Positions 1-7,870 of a DNA stretch of 27,854 nucleotides are shown here, piece after piece. This DNA is from Scatosoma sp045632625 (GTDB lineage: Bacteria > Bacillota > Clostridia > Christensenellales > Borkfalkiaceae). The number at the start of each line of letters is the position of its first letter. Positions within the stretch are counted from its first letter, which is position 1. The DNA lies in the NCBI GenBank assembly GCA_045632625.1, contig JAZQWZ010000007.1, forward strand, positions 1-27,854, in the 5' to 3' direction. Below the pieces are notes generated by a model. The model saw nothing but the letters and a program-made list of their open reading frames with translations. It was not told where the DNA came from and ran no database searches. The position numbers and the translations under genes were made by a program.

Positions 1-3000
1 CATCGCATACCTTATGGTTGCCCCACGCGTCATAGAAATATTGCGCCTGTAAAACGCCGCTTGCATTATAAATACGTACCACGTCACCTTGCAGGTTCTT
101 TTGGAAATAATACTTACTTCCGTTATAGTTCATCCCTGCAATGCCCGATTCGTCGTAAATATAATAAATTGAAGTCGTTCCGCGTTGTTCTTTATGGATC
201 CGCGTACCTTCCAAATGATACGTATGCACCACGCCCGAAGCCGTCGTTTTCTTATATCTTACGCCGTCCGCATTATACGAATAAATATGTTCCCCAAAAC
301 AGCTCAGAAGCCTACCTCTGCTCCATTGTATCACATATCCGCGATAATTGCAAGGGTTTCCGATAAAATCGTATGCACCTATCACGCTTTCTACGCCGTT
401 TTTTGTCACTTTTAACAATCTGTCTTTATGCGTTGTATCGTAACTATACGTCGTCGTTTGTTCGTTTGTATACGTCGTTCCCGTCGTATAATCGGACTGT
501 ACCTCACTGATTCTGTTTCCGCCTGCGTCGTACGTATATCGTTTCGTAAAGCCCAACAATTGGTTGTTTTCTCTTATCAAGCGACCCAATCCGTCATAAC
601 CGTAGCTTATCGTTTTCCCGTTCTCCGTGATCGTTGCTATATTGCCGTTTGCGTCGTACGTATACGAAGCCGTTTGGTTATATCCGTTACTTGCATACGC
701 CACCTGCGTGATACAGTTTCTCGTTTTACTGACGCCGTCTTCGATTTCTTGTTTATACGTATACGTTTCCGTGATTGCATTTGCAAACGCACTGTTGTTT
801 AAAGTACGTCCTTGCGCCCTTCCGAATCCGTCGTACGTATATTGCAATACGGCTCCATACGGCAATACCATGCCCGCCAAACGGTTGTCGGGATAGATAG
901 AGCCCGTCGTTCCCTTTTCGTCATAATCGTATGCATACGTAAGGACTTCGCTGTCAGCCACCACTGTTTTTCTGGTAAGACGCCCTTGTTCATCCTGAGT
1001 TTTCGTAAACGATCCTTGCATTAGAACTACGCAATCTTCCGTTTGGCTCAGATACGAAGTATAATACAATCTTCCTTCTCTGTCATACATGTTTTCATAC
1101 GTGATATTCGCACTATTATCCACCATTTTCGATACCCGATGATAACTGTCGTATTCCACCTTTAATAACTGTGAAAGGGTTAATCCGCTTCCATATTGTA
1201 TATAACTCCACTTTTCCGCCACTTGTCCGCGTTTGTTAAAATACGTTTGCTCGATCGCCGTTTCGTTCATTGCATACGGATATTTAACCGCAACGTAATT
1301 ATAAAGTTCGATTGGAAGCCCGTCCTCATAAGTACTGTCTCGGTTATATTCATACTCCGCAAATACGCTACCGTTAGCAATCGCTTTCGTCACAGTTCCG
1401 AAACCGTCGTACTCAAACCGATAATCATTATTATTTGACGTTAATTTGGTTAACAGACCGCGCGTATATTCGAAGTTATGATAAATTTCTTCACTCAACG
1501 TCGTGCGAATCTTTTTCAGACTTCCATCCGTCGTATCATAGTCGTAATAGATAATCTGACCGTTGGGCAAAGTGGTTTGTTTCAATTGATCTTGCGTAGC
1601 ATCATACGCAAATTGCGTATAATGTCCCGAACCATATTCGGAATATACTTTCGTTTCATAGCCGTTGGTATATTCTCTTTTTTGTTCTATGATCACGTCC
1701 GATCCCGATGCGGAAACTTCCGTTTCATAAACAAGTCCATCGGCATTACGATACTGTTTTGTTGTAACTCCTCGATAATCTTCTTGCGCGTCAATTTCAA
1801 GCCCCGCCGAATCTGTTGTATAACTATAATTCGTAACATACCCTTGATTAAATTCGTCTTGGATTTGAGCTTGCGTTGCACGCCCGTTTGCATTTATTTT
1901 TGTAATAGCACGTTTTCCGGTTCCGTCTTCGATTTCTACGCTCATATCCCCGCGGATTTCCAAATTAAAGATATCATATGACACGCCGCCAATCACAAAA
2001 TAGATGGTATTATTTCGAATACCTGAAGAGTTTTTGCCAATAGCCGCACCTGTAGTCACAGCATGTCCGTTGATCATTACCGTGCCATACGTCGAATTAG
2101 GATTTTGATTAAGCATTTGCATTAAGTCTGAATATCTTAATACAAAAGCCCCATTTTCCAATGTAGATACTGTTTTGTCAATCTTGTTTCCAATACCGAC
2201 AACTATCGTATATTTAATTGCAGTAATATCCTCCCACGACAACGGGGTATTAGTTCCTTTTACATAAAGATTATGCAATACTTTTTGTCTTGAATATTTC
2301 CCCTGCGTCAAACGGAAGTTTTTAAAATACGCTGTTCCCAGGTTTCTCGAATATTCCGCCTTTACACGCACGTAATCAATTTTCTTCGATTCATTCTCAA
2401 CCGAACGGCATACGCCCACCGCCGCCAATTGCCAATAATCCGCTTTGTCACTGAAATTTGAATATTTTTCCGGTTCTACCGTACCGTCTGTATATACAAT
2501 TTGCGCGGATATACGGAATTTAGGATCGTATTCATTTTCCCCAATCGTCAACGAATCTGCTTTTGCAAAACATGAAAAAATGAAGCTTTGTCCATTTTCG
2601 TTTACCGTAACATCATCATAAATAAACCGCGTTGACTGTATATCACCATTCAAAGAAAACGTATTATTGGTAGTATTCATATTATATAAGCAATCTTCTT
2701 CGCCTTCTTTTTGGCTATACCCTGTCAAATTGCTTTCCCGCAAAGAACTGAGCGCGTCCTTTGCACAAGAAATCGTTAACGTCTCATTACCTATAGCGCT
2801 GGTATATTGAATATCTCCCACTTCGCTTGGACTACTTGTGGACCAAAAAATAGAATTGTCAACATAAGAACAATATACTTGCCCACGTTGATTAAAAAGA
2901 TATACCACCCGATCGCCATATTTAGTCTTGACTCCAGTTCTTTCTTTGACAAATTCAATAGCTGTTTCTTCACCTACTGTTTCTGTTACTGTAGACACTT

Positions 3001-5323
3001 CATTGTGTGCGATTTTTCCAGTCGTTGTAAATTCGTCAATATAAATATAATTATCACCACAATTAAACTTAAGACCATAGCCCATAGGATCTTGAACTCG
3101 CTCTAATTCATAAGTTGTATTTTTATATTGATAACTGCTGCTTTGACCATCTGGATATGTAATTTGTGTCAAACGCCCAAAACTGTCATAATTAAATTCT
3201 ATTCTTTTTGCGCCTCCATATACAATTGCAGATAAGAAACAACCCGTTTCCGAAGCATTACATGCATATTCAAATGTAGCATTTCTTCCTTCTCCATCTT
3301 TAACAACAGCGATTTTTCCATCGCGATAAATAATATGCGTACTTGCATTATATTTTGTTTTTATTTCAGTTAAATATCCATTCGATCGATCAAACCACCA
3401 TTTGTTACCAGATTTATCCGTTAATAAATAGGTCTTTGAATCAACCGATAAGGTCAAGTTACCATTTTCATCTTGAATACTTGTATCTCCGTTTTCTAAA
3501 GTGCTTATCAACAAAATCGTTTCATGTCCATATTCATTTATATACGAATACGCTGGCACAGGCAAATTCGCAACATTCTCTACACCATATCCTGAACACG
3601 GCACAATAAATTGGTGAAGATTCGTTCTCCACCCCTTACCTAAATACATCCTTTGAGTTTTACGGCCTACTGATGTTGTAATAAACTCATCTTTAGCATA
3701 TCTTTTATCATGGATATGCGTAATGCTTAATGGTAATTTTTCTCCCGTCATTTGTATATCTGTATGGAAAAATTGCATATTATGGGTATACAAATCAATA
3801 ACACTCATGCCTGCTCGCTTTGCAGAATTCTTTTGTTGTTTATTTCCTATAACAGAATATTTATCAACATAATCTACAATAAGCTTTATTTTATCATCTA
3901 CAGAACTTGCACTCTCCGTATAAAGGACTAAAGCATTATTTGACGTTCCAGTATTAATGGTTTTATCCACTGGTTCCAACGCTATACCACAGCTATTTAT
4001 ATCCAATGCTGCTTTCGTCACGTCGATAACAAAAGTTTCATTGGAAAGTGCGTCCACGCTTTTTACATATCCTACTGTTTTATCCAATCTACCCACATGA
4101 TCCCAAGTCAGCTGGTCTATCCACTCTTCATCTACATTCCTAATAAAAAATCTTCCCTGAAGATTGTTATTAGAATTTTCTTGCACTTTAAAAGATAATG
4201 ACACTGAGGAAATTTCAGCGCGATTAGCCAAAAACGATGTATCAAACGCAATAAATGCAACCGACTTAACTAGCTCCGAATTGCCTTGCCTAACAGCACA
4301 ATATTCGTATTCCTTTCTCACCCCAATATAGCCAGTCTCCGTCCTATAAATAGTTTGCGTTGTAATATAATTACTAGAAGATGCAACAATCATCGGATCA
4401 ATCGTTACTGGATATACTCGGTCTTTTGCATTAATCCATGTTTTATCCGCAATGATACGAAATTCATATATATCGCCGCTTCTTTCTATCTCATAATCCA
4501 CGGCTTTGCTCTTCTCACCGTTTGCATCATACATATACGGCGTAGGAATGCGAAAGATGGATTTTTGTTCCTCTTTTTGCGCATACATAATTAACTCATT
4601 CTGCTTTTCCGATAATTTTAAACCAAGATTTTTAAGCTTCAATTCAAATGTATACTCATAATCATCTTGTTTCTCGTTTACAATAATATTTTCTTTAATC
4701 TTTTGACCGCTAATAATATATTGCAAATCTGTTCCGTCTGCAATTCCCGCATAATAAATTTCATCTTCTTGACGATTACCTTTATTATCTTCCCTATGTC
4801 GTGGTAAATTCCCGAATACTTCCTTTTTAATTTCTTTCTTTGCTTTTCTATCTTTTTTCCCGAGTAGCTTACATACCACTTCATATTTTCCTTTACGCAA
4901 ATGAAACAACTTGTTTTCTTGCGTTGATTTGGAAAACTTGATATGCATACCATTATTCGTATTCTCAAAGCCCTCTATATCATCTTCATCGGTCTTGAAA
5001 CTCTCTCTTAAAGTATTGTCGATTGCCACATATTTCCCGGAAGCATCATCGTAATAATGCACCGCATCATTACAAATTTCCGCACGATAGCTTCCATCGC
5101 TCATGCGGAAATGTTTTACATTTTCCTCTCTGCGGCTAATATCTTCATACAACACTTTTCGCTCTAATTTAATCTTCGGTTCCTTCGGTTGTAAAAATAT
5201 TGGCTTTTCCTTGACACTAACCTTCTGTTCCATCGCACTATTTTGCACTTGTTCCAATCCATCCGTTATTTTTACAGCTTCATTCCCCTTCTTTGCTTGC
5301 TCTTTAATAACAATTCTTCCCAT
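1..5323 (-). CDS. Giant RHS/YD-repeat protein, 3' end outside window
   Basis: The frame is open from ATG at 5323 (AAGGAG ribosome site 8 bases upstream) to the window edge, giving 1774 codons with no stop. Around residues 305-311 is YPVTIDP, the junction motif that precedes a DNRLRE-like beta domain in Gram-positive RHS proteins. That domain follows at roughly 315-460 (ending near FVIDVTKAALDI). YD-type repeats such as YDSFGRLTQITYPDGQ start near residue 720, and a dense RHS core runs from about 1130 to the edge (YDGFGRAQG, YDANGNI, YDGLGRLIRENN). The last motif seen is YDAWGN, which in RHS proteins lies shortly before the variable C-terminal tip, so any toxin tip is just off-window. There is no signal peptide or membrane segment, unlike WapA. 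The gene starts 17 bp after the DNRLRE-like gene and is probably cotranscribed with it. A role as a polymorphic toxin shell is inferred. Confidence 0.85.
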   Translation of the reverse strand, partial: MGRIVIKEQAKKGNEAVKITDGLEQVQNSAMEQKVSVKEKPIFLQPKEPKIKLERKVLYEDISRREENVKHFRMSDGSYRAEICNDAVHYYDDASGKYVAIDNTLRESFKTDEDDIEGFENTNNGMHIKFSKSTQENKLFHLRKGKYEVVCKLLGKKDRKAKKEIKKEVFGNLPRHREDNKGNRQEDEIYYAGIADGTDLQYIISGQKIKENIIVNEKQDDYEYTFELKLKNLGLKLSEKQNELIMYAQKEEQKSIFRIPTPYMYDANGEKSKAVDYEIERSGDIYEFRIIADKTWINAKDRVYPVTIDPMIVASSSNYITTQTIYRTETGYIGVRKEYEYCAVRQGNSELVKSVAFIAFDTSFLANRAEISSVSLSFKVQENSNNNLQGRFFIRNVDEEWIDQLTWDHVGRLDKTVGYVKSVDALSNETFVIDVTKAALDINSCGIALEPVDKTINTGTSNNALVLYTESASSVDDKIKLIVDYVDKYSVIGNKQQKNSAKRAGMSVIDLYTHNMQFFHTDIQMTGEKLPLSITHIHDKRYAKDEFITTSVGRKTQRMYLGKGWRTNLHQFIVPCSGYGVENVANLPVPAYSYINEYGHETILLISTLENGDTSIQDENGNLTLSVDSKTYLLTDKSGNKWWFDRSNGYLTEIKTKYNASTHIIYRDGKIAVVKDGEGRNATFEYACNASETGCFLSAIVYGGAKRIEFNYDSFGRLTQITYPDGQSSSYQYKNTTYELERVQDPMGYGLKFNCGDNYIYIDEFTTTGKIAHNEVSTVTETVGEETAIEFVKERTGVKTKYGDRVVYLFNQRGQVYCSYVDNSIFWSTSSPSEVGDIQYTSAIGNETLTISCAKDALSSLRESNLTGYSQKEGEEDCLYNMNTTNNTFSLNGDIQSTRFIYDDVTVNENGQSFIFSCFAKADSLTIGENEYDPKFRISAQIVYTDGTVEPEKYSNFSDKADYWQLAAVGVCRSVENESKKIDYVRVKAEYSRNLGTAYFKNFRLTQGKYSRQKVLHNLYVKGTNTPLSWEDITAIKYTIVVGIGNKIDKTVSTLENGAFVLRYSDLMQMLNQNPNSTYGTVMINGHAVTTGAAIGKNSSGIRNNTIYFVIGGVSYDIFNLEIRGDMSVEIEDGTGKRAITKINANGRATQAQIQDEFNQGYVTNYSYTTDSAGLEIDAQEDYRGVTTKQYRNADGLVYETEVSASGSDVIIEQKREYTNGYETKVYSEYGSGHYTQFAYDATQDQLKQTTLPNGQIIYYDYDTTDGSLKKIRTTLSEEIYHNFEYTRGLLTKLTSNNNDYRFEYDGFGTVTKAIANGSVFAEYEYNRDSTYEDGLPIELYNYVAVKYPYAMNETAIEQTYFNKRGQVAEKWSYIQYGSGLTLSQLLKVEYDSYHRVSKMVDNSANITYENMYDREGRLYYTSYLSQTEDCVVLMQGSFTKTQDEQGRLTRKTVVADSEVLTYAYDYDEKGTTGSIYPDNRLAGMVLPYGAVLQYTYDGFGRAQGRTLNNSAFANAITETYTYKQEIEDGVSKTRNCITQVAYASNGYNQTASYTYDANGNIATITENGKTISYGYDGLGRLIRENNQLLGFTKRYTYDAGGNRISEVQSDYTTGTTYTNEQTTTYSYDTTHKDRLLKVTKNGVESVIGAYDFIGNPCNYRGYVIQWSRGRLLSCFGEHIYSYNADGVRYKKTTASGVVHTYHLEGTRIHKEQRGTTSIYYIYDESGIAGMNYNGSKYYFQKNLQGDVVRIYNASGVLQAQYFYDAWGNHKVCD

Positions 5324-5340
5324 TATTATTTTCTCCTTCT

Positions 5341-6504
5341 TTACTTTTTTAATTTAATTTCTAAAATTTGTGGATAATAATAACTATCACCCGTTGCCAC
5401 TGCGCTCACACTTCGCCGCCGATCATTCCTTATTTCAAATCCGGGACTCCTTGGTTGTCTTAATCTCATCATCTCATAAATAACTTCTTTCACGTCTATT
5501 ATTTCATAATCCATCTCATTCCGCACGGATTTTAACAGTTGTCCAACTCCCACTTTTTTATTCCAAGTCATTCCAAACGTGCACCACGTCTTCAATAATT
5601 TATTGGCAATTAACTCCGCCTTCTTTCCTTTATTCAATTTTACCATATATAATTTTGCATCTTCAATTATATAAAAACTTAAATCCAACAACTGTGCTAC
5701 ATCAAATCTAGTATATAAACTTTCCTTCCCGAACTCATTAGACTCCCCTAAAAAAGAAACTCCTCCAAAAACATTATTTTGATCAGGATATTTTGAATTT
5801 ATCGTCGTATCGTAAATCATCTTTTGTAAATGCATATTAATCTCAAAGAAAATTTCCTCTACTTCATAATCGCAAGAAACACTTAACTCGTATTTTACAT
5901 CGCTCATTTTTCTACTCTTTATCCGCAATGGATAAACTTCGTTTAATTTTCTCCCTACAATACCATTCACGAGCAAATAAGGTATATGTTGAGTTTCCAT
6001 TAAAGCAAAAAATCTTTCATTTTCTTTCACTGCCTTTTGTCTTTTACCTTCAATTATTAGCTTTAACTCTCGAACCCGACTTGTCACTGCAATCCCGTTT
6101 ATTGTTGGCTCAATAAAAACATTTTTATTGAAATCAATTACTACGTACTCATCATTCGCTATTAACTTTAATTGATTATTTACCACTGTAACCTGTACAT
6201 TAATCCCATTATACTCATAGCCTTTTTTAGTCGAAACAAACATTCCCTTAAATATTCGTTTATCTTCTCCATAAATAGGAAAACTAAAATAATAAGCTGT
6301 TAGCCCCCCATCTTTTTCGTTGATCAATATTCGATAAGGATTACTATTTTGAAGATTGATATCTAGCTCTTTCTCATTCCTTATCTTACGAATTTCCGCC
6401 AAAATATCCATAACCACCTTAAGCCCATTCTTTTTTACTTCCATTATATCCATTTTTTTAATCAAATCACTGTCAAATTTTTTAACGCTATATCTCTTCC
6501 CCAT
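5341..6504 (-). CDS. DNRLRE-like domain protein, partner of the RHS gene
   Basis: This 387-residue protein has no signal peptide or TM segment. Residues ~1-175 are a mixed alpha/beta N-terminal part. Residues ~225-360 resemble a DNRLRE module: a YPDQNN-type start, a YTRFD strand, a TWCTFGMTWN segment and a final EIIDVKEVIYEMM strand. The RHS protein next door carries a similar module, so the pair may share fold or origin. Only 17 bp separate the genes. The ATG at 6504 has no clear Shine-Dalgarno sequence; the upstream stretch is AAAAAACAATTGTAGC, directly after a large hairpin. Internal ATGs such as MDIMEVKK are alternative starts but also lack ribosome sites. Function is unknown; a structural companion or chaperone-like role for the RHS shell is only a guess. 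It lies just beyond the paired hairpins that follow rep. Confidence 0.75.
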   Translation of the reverse strand: MGKRYSVKKFDSDLIKKMDIMEVKKNGLKVVMDILAEIRKIRNEKELDINLQNSNPYRILINEKDGGLTAYYFSFPIYGEDKRIFKGMFVSTKKGYEYNGINVQVTVVNNQLKLIANDEYVVIDFNKNVFIEPTINGIAVTSRVRELKLIIEGKRQKAVKENERFFALMETQHIPYLLVNGIVGRKLNEVYPLRIKSRKMSDVKYELSVSCDYEVEEIFFEINMHLQKMIYDTTINSKYPDQNNVFGGVSFLGESNEFGKESLYTRFDVAQLLDLSFYIIEDAKLYMVKLNKGKKAELIANKLLKTWCTFGMTWNKKVGVGQLLKSVRNEMDYEIIDVKEVIYEMMRLRQPRSPGFEIRNDRRRSVSAVATGDSYYYPQILEIKLKK

Positions 6505-6517
6505 GCTACAATTGTTT

Positions 6518-6581
6518 TTTAGGCGTGTGCTTGTATATACGAGCGGCGCCGCTTTGCGGCGCCGACAAGCACACGCCTAAA
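6518..6581. repeat. Nested hairpin, candidate rolling-circle origin element
   Basis: The outer arms are 6518-6534 (TTTAGGCGTGTGCTTGT) and 6565-6581, perfect inverted copies of 17 bp. Inside lies a second perfect hairpin, CGGCGCCGC-TTT-GCGGCGCCG (6544-6564), and a 9-base one-sided bulge ATATACGAG (6535-6543). No poly-T tract follows on either strand, so it is not a standard intrinsic terminator. It lies directly downstream of the HUH rep gene, where rolling-circle origins often sit. The AT-rich bulge at the stem top would suit a nicking site. The origin role is inferred. Confidence 0.5.
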
Positions 6582-6605
6582 TCGGGTAAAATCGAACCAT
6601 AAGGA

Positions 6606-6688
6606 AAACAAAAATTAACGAACGCGGAGTCCGTCGCTGAACCGCTTGACGGATCTCCGCGCGTTTTTCGTTAATATGACTTTTGTTT
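6606..6688. repeat. Long interrupted inverted repeat downstream of rep
   Basis: Three nested pairs can be seen: AAACAAAA (6606-6613) with TTTTGTTT (6681-6688); TTAACGAA (6615-6622) with TTCGTTAA (6667-6674); and CGCGGAGTCCGTC (6623-6635) with GACGGATCTCCGCG (6648-6661), the last with a single-base bulge. On the minus strand the inner stem is followed by an AT-rich tract ending TTTTTG, so it might terminate rep transcription. With the neighbouring hairpin it could equally form a two-hairpin origin. Confidence 0.5.
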
Positions 6689-6712
6689 TAAACCCTTATT
6701 AACCGTCGCATT

Positions 6713-7852
6713 TTAACTCGAAGCATAGCGCAATTGCTTTTTTGTTTCCTCGTCGAAATAACCTATCAGTTCTCCGTCTTTCGTCCAACATTCAAAGTTA
6801 TCTTTAAGCACAACTTTTCTTTGTTTTCTGCCTGTTTTACAAATAACGTTTCCTTCCCCACGGATAGTCACAACGTAGTACATAGGAATTCCTCGCGAGG
6901 AAACAATACGAGCGTTTTCTTTTGTGATATACTTCATAATGTACCTAAGCGCTTTTGCATACTCAACCTTTTGATGCAAAATTGGACTAAAATCATTTCG
7001 CCCGAATTTATTGAAAAAATATGTATTTTGCATAATCGTTTTCATATCGTGCAATCGGAAATTATAATCCCGAATTTCTTCAAACTCTCCCGGCAGCTCA
7101 CCCCTAGGAATCTTTACGAAAGCATGAAAATGCAGGCGCCCGTTTTCACCGCCTCTTTCCCATACGCCCATATATTTCCAATTATGCCTTAGCGCCAACG
7201 TCCTAAGCGTAATCATAAGTTTTTTCTCAAACGACTCTTCCGTTTGCTTTTTATCGTCATACGTAAACGTTGCAAAATAATCAAACTTGACGTTGTTTGC
7301 TTTACGACGAAAGCGCTTGGCGCGTTCCTGCGCCGCGCGCTTTTTATTTTCCAGTTTTTTCTCAACGTACATTTGAGCATTTCGAATGTTCGCAAAAAAA
7401 ACTTTCATATTATCAATTAAAAAAGCTTTGCGCTCTTTTGACGCCATAGCAGAACTCTCTTCGTATAATCTTACAAATTCGCTAGACCGTGTAACCTTAC
7501 GCGTTACGGTCTTTTTTAGTTGAATACTCGTTTTCAAGGCATCCATGTCCGCGTTGAAATCTTCTTTTGGCGAATCGAAGATATTCTTTTGACTGCATTC
7601 GTTAAGCTCATTTTCGAATGGACATCGCAGCATTTCCTCCTCTTCATCATCCAAAATCTCCAACGTCGGTTTTTTTGCAACCTGCTTTTGTCCGTTCGCT
7701 TCATGAACGACGTACACCTCTTCCACCGCCTTATAGCGTTTCTTTAATTTTCTCTTGGTATGCGGAATGCCGATATTATGATCGCCATTGTTATAGACTT
7801 TCATCTCCGTATACCAATCTTCTATTTTTTCTTCCATTTCAGCATTTTCCAT
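6713..7852 (-). CDS. HUH-family rolling-circle replication initiator (Rep)
   Basis: This 379-residue protein carries the ordered motifs of HUH endonucleases: motif I FATFTYDD (193-200), motif II GRLHFHAF (238-245, metal ligands H241 and H243 in an H-x-H arrangement), and motif III YIMKYITK (304-311) with tyrosines Y304 and Y308 flanking K307. The Y-x-x-K-Y pattern is the two-tyrosine signature of the phiX174 gpA type of initiator, which cuts and rejoins DNA repeatedly in rolling-circle replication. Residues 1-180 are a charged, coiled, basic extension unlike the compact plasmid Reps. The start is supported by AGGAGG eight bases upstream of ATG 7852. It follows the Zot-like gene by 18 bp and precedes the paired hairpins. 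A relaxase role is possible but less likely, given its short length and motif order. Confidence 0.8.
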   Translation of the reverse strand: MENAEMEEKIEDWYTEMKVYNNGDHNIGIPHTKRKLKKRYKAVEEVYVVHEANGQKQVAKKPTLEILDDEEEEMLRCPFENELNECSQKNIFDSPKEDFNADMDALKTSIQLKKTVTRKVTRSSEFVRLYEESSAMASKERKAFLIDNMKVFFANIRNAQMYVEKKLENKKRAAQERAKRFRRKANNVKFDYFATFTYDDKKQTEESFEKKLMITLRTLALRHNWKYMGVWERGGENGRLHFHAFVKIPRGELPGEFEEIRDYNFRLHDMKTIMQNTYFFNKFGRNDFSPILHQKVEYAKALRYIMKYITKENARIVSSRGIPMYYVVTIRGEGNVICKTGRKQRKVVLKDNFECWTKDGELIGYFDEETKKQLRYASS

Positions 7853-7870
7853 TATTAAAACCTCCTAGTT

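Noticed and set aside
1..2000. Repeated short motifs as a CRISPR or DNA repeat array
   Set aside because: The repetition is at the protein level (YD repeats of an RHS core) with diverged DNA and no fixed repeat-spacer pattern.
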